Of a stretch of 64,000 bases of DNA, positions 47,998-60,134 are shown piece by piece (position 1 is the first letter of the stretch; every line of letters starts with the position of its first letter). The DNA comes from Siphonodentalium dalli (Eukaryota; Mollusca; Scaphopoda; Gadilida; Siphonodentaliidae). A program made the position numbers and the translations under genes. The stretch covers positions 170,696,664 to 170,760,663 of the forward strand of contig CP136066.1 of the NCBI GenBank assembly GCA_032622095.1, read 5' to 3'. The notes beneath the pieces are model-generated. The model did not search any database, had not been told where the DNA came from, and saw only the letters and a program-made list of their open reading frames with translations.

Positions 47998-48520
47998 TGT
48001 CTGTTCATGTCATAACTTGAACAGTAGTACCCGGATCTCAATGAAATTAGGTATGGATGTTCACTAATATGAGGACATTAAATAGTGGGTTCCATCGTTT
48101 TGTTCGGATTTTCCATTCTAGAGTTATTCATCTTTGTTTATCTGGAAATGTTGGCTTTTGGCCCGTATGGTGTCTGTTCATGACGTAACTTCAACAGTTG
48201 TGCTGGGATCTCAATGAAATTTGGGTTGGGTGTTCACTACTATGAGGGCATTCAATAGAGGGTTACATCGTTTTGTTCGGATTTTCCATTCTAGAGTTAT
48301 TCATCTTTGTGTATCTGGAAATGTTGGCTGTTTGGTCCATCCGATGTCTGTTCAGGTAATAACTTGAACAGTAATGCTCGGATCTCAATGAAAATTTGTA
48401 TGGCTGTTCACCACTATGGTGACATTTAATGGCATATTCAACTGTTTTGTTTTGGTTTTTTCTTCTATAGTTATTCATCTTTGTTTATATGAAAATGCTG
48501 ATTTTTGGGTCCATCGGTCT
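47998..48520. repeat. Three tandem units of about 173 bp
   Basis: TGTCTGTTCATG-type phrases start at 47998, 48171 and 48345. Each is followed by GGATCTCAATGAAAT, 'ttttgttcggattttccattctagagttattcatctttg' and GGAAATGTTGGC. The array directly abuts the poly-T end of the broken protein gene. Confidence 0.8.
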
Positions 48521-51299
48521 GAGTATAGCACTCATAGGTTATAGATATGCCCACACTAGTCGGTATGCCACAAGGGGATATGCACCGGACGACAGTCCAT
48601 CACTTGTCTTCTTTATACTTTGCTTTCTGTTTGTTCAAATAAGAGCGTCATCGTTCAGGATCCTTATCTCTATTCGCTCTGAATTTCCTCTGTCTCTCAG
48701 CATTTGACATAGCCATATCTGAAAGTAATCAGGACGACGTTACTAATATACGAATACCATATATGTATTAATCGTGCTTGTTCAAAAACTATATGTACAC
48801 ATACGAATGTATTTTACTCGTGGGCACGGACACATGCGACTTCCGGAATTTGTCGAGTTGTAAATCAATGGCATCTTGACATGTATATCGTGTAACGTCT
48901 AATCAAGTATGTATGCATGAGTGCGCCTCAGTTTGGTTTCCATTATAATTCACCAAAACAAAGTATTATACCAATAATTCGACCCTTTTATTATTGCTAT
49001 TTTGGCGAGCGAATTTGAATTACCCCACCAAAATAACCCTTCAGACACACTCTGGTCTTTCCTGTAGCGTGTTGTGTATTTAATGTAACGACCACGCGAT
49101 CTGGTCATGAATTTAAAAGGAACTATATAACGAACGCATCGATGCTTACTCACCATAGCACACTCACATACATATTTGTATGTGAGTTAAAAATGACACT
49201 TACCATTTGGTAATCCTTTCCCCTTACACCGAAATTAAAATAATGACAACTAATCGTATTTCCTGTAACGCCTATTTGGTTATTTGTGCAGATAACTGTA
49301 TCATTGGCATGTAATTTCGGTATTTTCAAATAATTTCACGCTACTCATGTAATTATAACATACCTAAACACAGTAAATAAACGTCAAACAAAATAACACA
49401 CGATTGCTTGCTATTACTACAAAAGTAAAATTCATGTAACACATGTCGTATATTGTGTTACTCGCAGTGTATTTCGTGTAACGAAATCACAATTTGAAGC
49501 GACTCAAATATAGAAGAGGTCGCGTTTATTACTATATGATGTTTTTCACATCACAATGATAGCAGGAATGCGACAAGGGGGCTAAAAGTCGACTTTATTC
49601 AAAATTGCTACGTTGTTGGTCAAAACTGCTTTCTCCCGTAACAATTATAGTATCTCCCGTAACATGATTTAACATTGTGACAAAGTCCCAGCAAATGGTT
49701 TATCTTAAACACATAACTGTTTGCCTAAATACAATTCTAATGAGTCACCTGACAGTTTACATAATAAATCCACATAATATTTTGACACATATTATACATA
49801 GACTAATCTCAAGGTGATATTTCTATCTCCAGTAACAAAACTGGTATTTCCTGTAATGATTTTCTTCGTAACAGGAGTAGACCGTTACAGGATATATGTA
49901 TTGACTATCAAACACGAAATATCTCAATGATTTCTCCCTTCAGCGGGGAGATAATGTGGCAATCGAAATGACGCACAAACATATCTATGAAAATGAATTA
50001 GCGATACTGAGCTCCCTGGTCATATCGATTAAATTTGCGTTACATTTCAGACGCTTTTTAAATATACGGTTATAGGTGCACCTACCTGATGCTAATTTTT
50101 CTTCCGCTGTATCTTCGTATTCCAAATCGGCGTCCACTTTCGATCATGCCACGTGCTCTCACTCTTATAAAACGAATTGACGTCATTGACACTGATAGGG
50201 AGGTCCTATTATTTTGCTAGTATGCATCTTCGTTACAGTAGATACATCGAGTTGAGGGACAAGATGTAACGAGCAAAAAATATGTGGAAATCTCGGACAT
50301 TGGTAGTCTACAGTTAATTTTCATTTAGAGTAATGACCATTATTCAACTGCGCATGACAGTTTTCATAATTATTGTGAATAATATCCATAGACAGACGAG
50401 CGAACTCGATATTTTGAAATTGGGACACGAGTTTTAGTGGAAATTCAGCTATAAAGCTAACGGGTAGGGGGTTAATATCCCGTTACACGACATGTATACG
50501 GTGTGTATTTTATAGAACGCATTGCGGGCCATATATAAAATTATAATTTGCTAGCATATATCTTGTCTGAAAGACGCCAGTGTCAAAGGACAAGAATATG
50601 CGCCAAAATTGATAATGACTCGTATACTCTCAATTTGTTGTGTTTTATGTATCTGCATGTATTGTCTTTGTATTGGAATAAAGTATGTTAAAGGTACGAT
50701 TGGCCTTGGCGGTGGGTATCCTGTGAAAATATCTCCACCCGTCAAAAACCGCTACAAACAGAAAGAACATCAAAATGTAGATAGACTTTGTCCGTATACA
50801 AATAAGAAATATCGCATAAACAGTATGTTATTGTCATATGTTTGACCATTGTTATGTAAACAAAAGCATAAAAAGTTACTTTTCTGGCGTTTGTTTATAT
50901 TATGATGGTAAACATAAAGAGCGTTCTTTGTTGGAAAATTCCTGATATGGAACTAATAAAGAGCGTTTATGTCATTTGCGTGTGATTAGCCAGTAGCATT
51001 GTGCGGTCTTCTGTAACACAATCAGGCGCTTGCTTAGGTAAAATATAGTAGGTCTTACGATAACATGCTGTTTACGCGATGGTCATGGTATATATGAACG
51101 AAACTGTATGCGTTTTAATGTTTTTCTGTTTACAATGTTTGGAACAAATATGAATATTTTCGACAATTAAGGCCTCACGTGCCTTTAAAACAAACAAAAT
51201 TGTTAGGCGCGAGTAGCGGCTTTAGTTATTTTATTTCGCACAATGAACTACATGTACTACTGATAGACTTACGAATCTCATATATATTTTGAAGACCTC
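48521..51299. other. Non-coding stretch with GTAAC phrases
   Basis: Repeated CCCGTAACA / CCTGTAAC phrases at 49200-50300 suggest a decayed repeat. A hairpin with 11-bp perfect arms (ACTCACATACA, loop TATT) is at 49162-49187. Exact AAAGAGCGTT motifs occur at 50916 and 50958. No coding exon recognised. Confidence 0.45.
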
Positions 51300-51790
51300 T
51301 GTTTGTTTGTCTGTTTGTCTGTATGTATGTTTGTCTGTCATTTATACAAATCTACGATTCTCGACCGATCTGGACGAAACTTGGTACGTGTGTGTAGTTT
51401 GACCAGGCGGTCGACGTTGTCGTATTGGCGAGCCCGTGCGGCGCCCGCTTCGCGCATGCGCAGACGAGATCTCAGAAACGGGTGGAGCTATCGACTTGAA
51501 ATTTGCTATGTGAATGTATCTTGCCCCGGATACGAATTTTATCGTGTCGCCGAGCCCGTGCGACGCCAGCTTCGCGCATGCGCAGACGAGATCTCGGAAA
51601 CGGGTGGAGCTATCGACTTGAAATTTGCTATATGAATGTATCTTGCCCCGGATACGAATTTTATCGGGTCGCCGAGCCCGTGCGACGCCAGCTTCGCGCA
51701 TGCGCAGACCAGATCTCGGAAACGGGTGGAGCTATCGACTTGAAATTTGGTTTTTGAATAGCCCGGACAACGTCGGGCTCATCGGCTAGT
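51300..51790. repeat. 122-bp tandem repeat element (minus orientation of the 58-61 kb family)
   Basis: GAAACGGGTGGAGCTATCGA recurs at 51475, 51597 and 51719, period exactly 122 bp. The unit contains CTTCGCGCATGCGCAGACGA and GCCCCGGATACGAATTTTAT. A TTTGTCTGT-rich lead (51300-51345) precedes the array. The same unit is found inverted at 58.3-60.5 kb. Open frames on both strands arise from the repeat. Confidence 0.85.
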
Positions 51791-53066
51791 AGCTTATATA
51801 TGTAAGTCGTAAATTTTCGTACGGACCAAAAAAACTTTTTCGCTTAATTGACGATTACGAGTCCGTTTGTGAGAAAATAGTGTGGTTTAAATATTTATGG
51901 CCACTCGCAGTTAGGTGATATGACTATGTTTGGTGTGATTAGTTTGTACTTAATTGTGTGGTTATCAGGTCATAGTCAATGGTAGGCTTGATGTTTGCAC
52001 GCACAGCTCGCGTTCCCATTCTTGGCTTCTATAATTTAACCCGTAATCGTAACTACGAATATGGCAAAACGACAACTGATAGAAAGAACACAAATTCTAG
52101 TGACGTAGTACCCTATTCCTAATTCTTATTCCATAGTAGTTCATTGTGCGAAAGGTGTCCAAAGCTGACTTTATTATGACACGCTTCGTGGCTCATTGAC
52201 AAATAACGAAATCTACTGTTACGTTGCACGGACTTCATATGAAAATAGCATATATATCTGACTACTAAATAATATGTTTTCGCTTCGGAACACCGATAAT
52301 TATGGTCTGTTATGCCTCGGAAGTTTGAAATTTTAAAATTTAAACCTCCCTATTGATGGAAAGTTTACGAACGGTGTTTGTGATTTCGGGTGTCGAAAGA
52401 TGGAAGTTCCGTTTATCTTTGGTATATGTCGCTGAATAGTGATATCCATATTCCACCGCGATTCATCTCGCGTCTTATCTATCTTCTAAGAAGTAAACTT
52501 AACGAACGGTGTTTATGCTCTCGGACCACGAAACGTGAGAACATGAGTTCCATCCATCTTTGGATACCTGTTGCTGGAGCTGGATATGGTTGTCCACCTC
52601 AATGCAGTGTGTGTGCGCGTGTGTGTTGTAACTATGGTTACTCGATATGGTGAAATATGCCCCTTATTAAATTTACAGGGTATCTCGAACCAACATAAAA
52701 CACTGCCATGTGATTGGGTGATACTATGAGAAAGAAATTTCCGGTGAAATAAAATATGCTTTATATTCTATTGATTCCTTTAAACTATGTCATGATTCTG
52801 TCGATTCAGGGTTTTCTGTGAATTGTATATACATGTATGGTACCTGTGAATGCTGGTAGTGAAATTGGATGTAAATCTGACGGCAGTATCAAAATCACTG
52901 AGTTTGACAAGATACAGTCCTGACTCGAAGGAAATCCACTTGTATTATATACAGCGGTTTTGATTTTTTTTTGCAAAATAATGTATGATTTTAAACAGCA
53001 TCGACAAATGGTATAAACATTGTCGCCTTGGAAAACAGTTAGTTCCTTCCTCGAGTTTATGCGCGA
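51791..53066. other. Non-coding stretch downstream of the Mab-21-like gene
   Basis: A weak internal duplication around GAACGGTGTTTGTG / GAACGGTGTTTATG occurs at about 52370-52560. No gene recognised. The 3' untranslated region of the minus-strand gene may extend into this stretch. Confidence 0.4.
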
Positions 53067-53531
53067 TCATGTTTCGCATTCAGCTTCAATGACGTAGAAA
53101 TATTCCATCCATCCTTGATGCTCACTTGACATAGAACACAACCCGTAGACCCCAAAGAGCACCCTGTTCAAAGCAAACAACGCCAAAATACATCGATATT
53201 CTGGACTCTCCGGATTCATCGTTCGCATTATTCTTCCCTTCTGATCACCCGATCCACCAGATGTCTTGACCCGAGCGCTCATAACAAGAGCATACTCAAC
53301 GTTGAGGAACATTATCTCGATAACTTCATTCAATATGTTCATGTTTGCATCAAAGTCGCCGACTGGCTCCGGCCTGAAGGAATAGGTGTCATTCTCTAAA
53401 GGATAACTGAACGTTTCAATATGATCCCCTGCAAAGGTTAGCAACTCTTTGGCAATTTTATAGAGAAGTATGTCGATATTTTCCTTGCACCGATTGCTGC
53501 TTACTCTGCTGTCACCACGTGACGTACCACG
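53067..53531 (-). other. In-frame coding-like extension after the Mab-21 TAG
   Basis: Immediately after the TAG at 53534-53532 the same frame is open for 154 codons, to a stop at 53067. The extension has ordinary protein-like composition (IDILLYKIAKELLTFAGDH, then FLNVEYALVMSARVKT and YRCILALFALNRVLFG), including amphipathic segments. This fits either a recent nonsense change or sequencing error in a longer gene, stop-codon readthrough, or an unseen splice that removes the TAG. I see no convincing intron: the nearest GT and AG are only about 25 nt apart. Confidence 0.55.
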
Positions 53532-55046
53532 CTATTCTTGGCTGGCAACAATGTTCCCGTGTGATTGTAACATGGTAATGAAATCATCGACAAAAGCCAA
53601 CCATTTATTCATTAGTTTTTCTGATTTCCGCAATGCTCTTCTGATAGCACGACGGCCTCCTTTATTTTTACCTGTCGATGTTATCACGAAGAACTCTTCT
53701 AAAGGGTCCTTATTTGAATCCACAATTAGAGACATAAGTGTAACAAAGTCGCCATATGAAATATATTCATGTTGTCTAGAATACACCCAAAGATCAACCG
53801 TCTTATTAACTGTCGTAAGATTTGATTTAACTTCGTCTATATAATATCGTCTGACTGAATGGATTGGACACCTCGTCAATACAGATGCGGATACTCGTTG
53901 TTTCATGTCATGGGGTACAATTCCGGTCCCATGCATTACCTCTGCTGCTTCTATGGTGTTCCTGATACGAGACATATGACCCGTTTGCGTGCTAGTCGGG
54001 TTTGTTTCAGAGAGTTGTCTACTTACATAAGATAATATAAAAAATGCGAGTAACAGCCTTGTGAGTGATGTCATTCCCGCGATATCATCAGTGATGAGAT
54101 ACAACCCGAGAAGAGACCACAAACGCCTGCGGAGATATATCAGATCAGATTCCGAGACGCCAGTCAACAAGTTCATTGCAGGAACAAAATAATGAGGAAG
54201 GAATCCGATTTTTAAATCCTGATCAAGTCTCTTTAATAGATCCACTACTGACAAGTCATTTTCCCAGAATCGAGCGTCCGTCTGCTCGAAATACCAGAGA
54301 GCTGACGTCTTCAGATGGTAGGACGTCAACACACCCCGGCCAAAATCGATGACGCGTCCGATTTCCTTCAAAAACTTTATACTGAGTATCTGGTTAACTG
54401 ACATTGTTCTCAACAGCACGACTTCTGCTTTAGTGAACGACAGACAAAAGTCGTGCTCACGGTCCGGGTCTGATGGAGCAGGTCGTGCTGCAAGGTGAAA
54501 TTCACCGGATATAATTAGCGATATAATGTCGTCCGATGGCCACTGTCGGTCACGTGCGGAAAATAAGCGTGCCGTCTGTGGTATTCTACTTATTCTTAGT
54601 TGTGGAACCAAGTCGGTGGTGGTGTCTCGACCATTTATTATCTTACCAACCTTTGATAATCTATCAGCATCTGGAGTTTTTCCAAAGATCTCTTCACACA
54701 TTTCTCTAACAGGATCAGCCAGCACGTATTTCCCGTCACCCAAGATTACGTTTGGTACGAGCCCTGCTAACCCCTCAGTAGATATCCGGACATACCACGG
54801 GAGGTCATGTCGGTATATCAAGCTGGATTCCGCTATTAATATGCTTCGAGGTTCGATCAGAAGATCTGAATCACTTCCTGTAATATAAAGTCCACTCGCG
54901 GTGCTCCCTACTAATGTAACTTTATAACGATCAGTCGACTCACGTGCCCTTCGTCTACTGTTAAACCCTTGCAGCATAATCCGGTTATAACGCGGAGATG
55001 GCTCTTGTGAGTCCTCACTGCACCGACTTTGTGATGAGGACGCCAT
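53532..55046 (-). CDS. Mab-21-domain protein, cGAS-like receptor candidate
   Basis: Single-exon frame of 504 residues. The ATG at 55046 has A at -3 and G at +4, and an in-frame TAA lies 7 codons upstream. The nucleotidyltransferase signature is at residues 46-61 (VGSTASGLYITGSDSD): GS at 47-48, acids D59 and D61. A third candidate acid, D145, lies in TDLVPQL, 84 residues on, within the spacing known for cGAS-like receptors. Family blocks follow: RQWPSDD (167-173), CLSFTKAEVVLLRTM (201-215), LKTSALWYFEQT (245-256) and LPHYFVPAMNLL (283-294). No cGAS-type zinc-thumb cysteine cluster is seen. cGAS-like receptors sense nucleic acid and make cyclic dinucleotides that signal through STING; other Mab-21 proteins are developmental and inactive. 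The acids favour enzyme potential, but ligand and product are unknown. About 180 C-terminal residues are not assigned. The TAG may be premature. Confidence 0.88.
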   Translation of the reverse strand: MASSSQSRCSEDSQEPSPRYNRIMLQGFNSRRRARESTDRYKVTLVGSTASGLYITGSDSDLLIEPRSILIAESSLIYRHDLPWYVRISTEGLAGLVPNVILGDGKYVLADPVREMCEEIFGKTPDADRLSKVGKIINGRDTTTDLVPQLRISRIPQTARLFSARDRQWPSDDIISLIISGEFHLAARPAPSDPDREHDFCLSFTKAEVVLLRTMSVNQILSIKFLKEIGRVIDFGRGVLTSYHLKTSALWYFEQTDARFWENDLSVVDLLKRLDQDLKIGFLPHYFVPAMNLLTGVSESDLIYLRRRLWSLLGLYLITDDIAGMTSLTRLLLAFFILSYVSRQLSETNPTSTQTGHMSRIRNTIEAAEVMHGTGIVPHDMKQRVSASVLTRCPIHSVRRYYIDEVKSNLTTVNKTVDLWVYSRQHEYISYGDFVTLMSLIVDSNKDPLEEFFVITSTGKNKGGRRAIRRALRKSEKLMNKWLAFVDDFITMLQSHGNIVASQE

Positions 55047-55124
55047 AATTATTAAATGGATACCTTACTCTCACGAAGCCTTGGTGTATCGATTTTAATA
55101 CGATGGTATCATTATTAGTCCACC

Positions 55125-55132
55125 TATAAATA
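55125..55132 (-). promoter_or_regulatory. Possible TATA box of the Mab-21-like gene
   Basis: TATTTATA on the minus strand lies 79 bp upstream of the ATG, leaving room for a transcription start about 30 bp downstream and a short 5' leader. It reads as the stronger TATAAATA on the plus strand, so direction is ambiguous. No transcript evidence. Confidence 0.3.
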
Positions 55133-55723
55133 TCGGACACCACAGACTGTGTTCAGTTCACGTGAGCGGGAAATAAATAACATGTCGTCTTTCTGGAAAA
55201 CAAATGAATATAACGATGTAATTTGGATTTTTATCAGGTTTTGGTATGACGGGTAGAATATAACGGAGATTACTCAACGGGGTATTAACGATGGTCTATT
55301 ATAAATCTGGTTGGGGATATATAATGTGTATATATAATATATGTCTGTAATTTTTTTAATTGAGTACTGTCGATTACTTTGACACGATATTGAATAAACA
55401 TCAACATGTTGGCAATTACAACACCATTTTCTAAACTTTGTTGACATGAAAATTAATTTTAACTTCACTGTTCTCAGGTTTCAATAAGATCAGATTCTGT
55501 AATACAAACCTATTTTAAAAAGTGGACTTACATGTAAACTTATATTTTTCTTCATTCAAGAAATTAAACTGTTGAGCCACCCATGAATATTTGTTATGTT
55601 TGATAATGTTCATGCCACGCAAGTTGGTCATTGGAAATTTCCGGTTTCAACAGACAGTATTTGTTTCGAAAAGAATATTTATCCATTTTGTTCTGTTCCT
55701 AATTCTCTCTTATTAGGTACTAG
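55133..55723. other. Upstream region of the Mab-21-like gene
   Basis: AT-rich, with a TA-rich tract at about 55315-55345. No repeat boundary, RNA gene or exon recognised. Confidence 0.4.
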
Positions 55724-55726
55724 CAG

Positions 55727-58236
55727 GGTTACCCGGCGTTGCCCAGGTTAAATTGATGTGAAACCCTCTGTGGGTATTTGGTGGGAATGATTCTTACACA
55801 TGGAATATAAGTAATGGCTCATCTGGTCAGGTCGGAGCTATTATCATTTTGTTTATCGCGTTTCATCCGTCCCACCAATAAAGAAGTATTTATTTATTTA
55901 CAACGGCGTATACTTCAGATAATGAGGTGTTTTATAGCATGAAACATGAACATCATAAACACATTAGTTCGAAAACAATAAAAGACGACAATTGTGTTTT
56001 ACATAGAGATGTTTTAAAGATATGTCCAGGTGCTCCTCTGTTCTGGTGCTATATACTGGCTAATCATTTTCAGTTTAAAAGAATTTATGTTTTGCATGTA
56101 TAGCAACTACATGTGCCCGACACAGCAATATTTTGAGTTGTGTATGTTAGGCGATGACTCTGTTCTAAAAAATTAAAGAAATCCTCTGTATCGGGCAGAT
56201 ATACCCGTATCATATGTCAATATTGGAGGATCCTGAAGAGTCATGTGCTACGGACTGCGTTTTCCTTTATCTCAGAAGTAACCATATTTGACTGCACACT
56301 GTGACCACTATTTTTGAACAGGCCTGCTCTACATTTCCATATCTCTAGGAAATTGTAACTTTTTTGTGGAAACTATATTCAATGGGACAGACTCAATCGT
56401 GTTATAATATATACATGAGCCATTCTAATGTGCAATCCTCTGACGATTCAAGGTCCCACAGTTTGAATGAATATATGTATCTCTTAAATAGATTGATATC
56501 AATATACTTTTAATGCTTTTTTTCTATGTATCTGTGTTGCTAGATCATTATAGAAATGCCCTGATTTCCATCCCCATATAAATATGACAGTTGAGAAGAT
56601 ATAATTGTTCAAGTGACTTCATTCGGTCACCATTTGTCGAGATTGTGAAATTGGAATGCCAAAAACTCCTTCGAACGACATAGAGATGGCCTGGGAGATG
56701 ACTATATATAACTTTGTTGGATATCGGCGAATTGAACAATCTTAGAAATGCTAATGAATCTCTTCTCGCCATCCATGACCCAAACGACCCCAAATGTGAT
56801 TTAATTGATCATATCATTAGAGAAGAACGTGCATGAATTTGGTGGAATCAGTGCTAAATACATTTGTATCAACTTTGGTGCAACTCCCCTCATGCATGAC
56901 TTGAACCGCGCCACTTATGTCATATTTAAACCACGTCTATTAGACTCATACATGCATTATATAATGGAGATGATTTTATATAAGTTTGGTGGTAATCGGC
57001 AACTAAACAAATGCTTATCAGAGTTATTACCCCCCCCCCTACCTCTCACCTAAACGGCACCAATTCCGCGTCTTCAAATCACACGTTTATATTCCTCGTA
57101 TCACGGAGAAGAATAATATATGAATTAGGTCGAAATATGTGCTAAAAATAGCCCCTCCCTGACACCAACAACTTCAGTTTAGAAAATTATAACCAGCACC
57201 ATTATCTTACTCGTAAGAAATTACCCCTGTTAGACCGCCTTGGTGCCATCTCGGGCGGGTGTACCGTTAAAGTTATATATAGAACACAGACAGATATTCG
57301 CAAATATTTGATTCATTGTATCATTTGAGAAGAACGTGTGTATGCGTTTGATGGTAATTGGCACTAAACATATTTTTATAAGTTTTTGGTGACCCTCTCG
57401 TCCCTATTTCGGACTCAAGCAGCGCCACTTTTGACATCATTAAACCGTGCACACAATTAGACTCATTACAGAGATGAATATATATAAATTTATGAAAATT
57501 GGCGAGTATACAAATTCGTATCAAATTTGTATTTCTCACACATAAAGCACCAATTTGGCGCATTTAAACCACTCGATTAGATTATTTTTATCACGGAGAA
57601 GAAAATTTATCAATGAGGTGGAAATCGGCGCTAAACATATTGTTGATCAATGTTTGTGTCCTCTCCCCCTCTGGGCATCCACTTTTGACATCTGATATCA
57701 TGGAGATTATTATTTGTACGTTTGGTGCTAATCCGCGACTAAACAAATTTTTACCAAATTTAGTGACCACCCACCCGCCCCCAAATATCTCATCTCAACG
57801 ACACCAATTTTACGACTTTCAATCACCCAATAAGATGCCTGTATCATGGAGAAGTTATCAGAAGATTGTGCATCAATTGGGTGGAATTCGGCGCTAAAAT
57901 TATTTTTGATCAATTTTGGTGCCCATCTCCCCTTCCTGTCATCACTGGCGCGAACTGCGCGACTTTTGGCATATTTAAACCACAACATTATATTCATCAT
58001 AGTATGGGGATGATTATATATAAGTTTGGTGGCAATCGGCGACAAATTTTATTCTACCCCTCACCATTTCCTTCCCCTGACAACGACGTCACTTTAGAAA
58101 ATTCTAACCCTCGCCTTTATCTTTCTCGTAAAAAGTTACCCACATTAAACCCATTTTGTGTCATATAGGTGGTCCCCTGTGAATTTCTATAGAACACAGA
58201 CAGACAGCCAGACAGACATTCGCAAATATAGATATA
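55727..58236. repeat. CTAGCAGG element 1, with internal degenerate repeats of about 290 bp
   Basis: Starts CTAGCAGGGTTACCCGGCGT and ends with a CAGACAGACATTCGCAAATA tail and TAGATATA. The second half (about 56790-58190) consists of degenerate units containing TTTGGTGGCAATCGGC, AAATCGGCGCTAAACAT and AATCACACGATTAGATT-like phrases at roughly 280-300 bp intervals. Open frames inside (57053, 57897, 58168) follow these repeats and contain no known domain. Possibly a decayed non-LTR element or other dispersed repeat; family unknown. Confidence 0.6.
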
Positions 58237-59099
58237 CTAGCAGGTTAGCCCGCCACTGGCGGCATTCGTCTCATGGCTTTGTTTCAGAAACATGACATTT
58301 TTTTAATTTAACCAAATTTCAAGTCGATAGCTCCACCCGTTTCCGATATCTGGTCTGCGCATACGCGAAGCTTGCGTCGCACGGGCTCGGCGACCCGATA
58401 AAATTCGTACCCTGGGCAAGATACATTCACATACCAAATTTCAAGTCGATAGCTCCATCGGTTTCCGTGATCTCGTCTGCGCTTGCGTCGCACGGACTCG
58501 GCGACCCGATAAAATTTGTATCCGGGGCAAGATACATTCACATAGCAAATTTCAAGTCGATAGCTCCACCCGTTTGCGAGATAACGCATTCTTTGTTTTT
58601 CAATGAGTTAATTCATGGTACCCGTCCTCCCCGTCCTAAACTTCAGAGCGGACAGTCAATTAATCCCGTCGTGAAATCCCTCTGCATAATATTTCGAGCT
58701 CTTAGATCAATTCTGCCTTTTTAGTTGCATTTCGTCCGCATCCGTATTTCGGACGCATGTGGTCAGTCGTTTAGCCACGTCCATTGGAATCCGCATCGGA
58801 CGCATGGGGTATCGTTTAGCCACGTCCATTGCAATAAAGAGCGTTAATTGTTAAAACCTCCGTATAAGGTATAGATAAAGAGCGTTATTGCCTTAACCCC
58901 CGCCGTGCCTTTGCGGTGATTTGGGAGTGGATAGAGGGTGCTCAGAGCTTCTCGAAAACACTACTACGGCGGAGTCGGTGAAATTTTACACTTACATACG
59001 AAATTTGATCTCAATCTGTACACGCGTTTTGGATTCTATGAAGTACACACACACATATATACACACATATATACGAAGTCTCAAAATATATAGTATAGA
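58237..59099. repeat. CTAGCAGG element 2 with 122-bp subrepeats
   Basis: Starts CTAGCAGGTTAGCCCGCC, then a 122-bp-type unit (AAGTCGATAGCTCCACCCG at 58321, 58442, 58554), then a unique body (CATTCTTTGTTTTTCAATGA to ATATAGTATAGA). The third subrepeat interval is shortened to 112 bp. The 3' part has AAAGAGCGTT at 58836 and 58877. Confidence 0.85.
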
Positions 59100-60134
59100 C
59101 TAGCAGGTTAGCCCGCCACTGGCGGCATTCGTCTCATGGCTTTGTTTCAGAAACATGACACCCGCCACTGGCGGCATTCGTCTCATGGCTTTGTTTCAGA
59201 AACATGACATTTTTTTAAATTTAACCAAATTTCAAGTCGATAGCTCCACCCGTTTCCGAGATCTGGTCTGCGCATGCGCGAAGCTGGCGTCCCACGGACT
59301 CGGCAACCCGATAAAATTTGTATCCGGGGCAAGATACATTCACATACCAAATTTCAAGTCGATAGCTCCACCGGTTTCCGAGATCTCGTCTGGGCATGCG
59401 CGAAGCTGGCGTCGTACGGACTCGGCGACCCGATAAAATTTGTATCCGGGGCAAGATACATTCACATACCAAATTTCAAGTCGATAGCTCCACCGGTTTC
59501 CGAGATCTCGTCTGCGCATGCGCGAAGCTGGCGGCCCACGGACTCGGCGACCCGATAAAATTTGTATCCGGGGCAAGATACATTCACATAGCAAATTTCA
59601 AGTCGATAGCTCCACCCGTTTGCGAGATAACGCATTCTTTGTTTTTCAATGAGTTAATTCACGGTACCCGTCCTCCCCGTCATAAATTTCAGAGCGGACA
59701 GTCAATTAATCCCGTCGTGAAATCCCTCTGCATAATATTTCGAGCTCTTAGATCAATTCTGCCTTTTTAGTTGCATTTCGTCCGCATCCGTATTTCGGAC
59801 GCATGGTGTCAGTCGTTTAGCCACGTCCATTGGAATCCGCATCGGACGCATAGGGTATCGTTTAGCCACGTCCACTGCAATAAAGAGCGTTAATTGTTAA
59901 AACCTCCGTATAAGGTATAGATAAAGAGCGTTCTTGCCTTAACCCCCCGAAGTGCCTTTGCGGTGATTTGGGAGTGGATAAAGGGTGCTCAGAGCTTATC
60001 GAAAACACGACTACGGCGGTGTCGGTGTGATTTTACACTTACATACGAAATTTGATCTCAATCTGTACACGCGTTTTGGATTCTATGAAGTACACACATA
60101 TATATAAACGAAGTCTCAAAATATATAGTATAGA
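59100..60134. repeat. CTAGCAGG element 3 with four 122-bp subrepeats
   Basis: Same head and body as element 2. Subrepeats start at 59234, 59356, 59478 and 59600, exact 122-bp spacing. The head segment CCCGCCACTGGCGGCATTCG is duplicated (59113 and 59161). This copy is about 170 bp longer than its neighbours because of the extra units. Confidence 0.88.

Noticed and set aside
51303-51757. Overlapping open frames on both strands at 51.3-51.8 kb and 58.3-60.6 kb
   Set aside because: All derive from the 122-bp repeat, whose length is not a multiple of three, so each frame is opened in turn.
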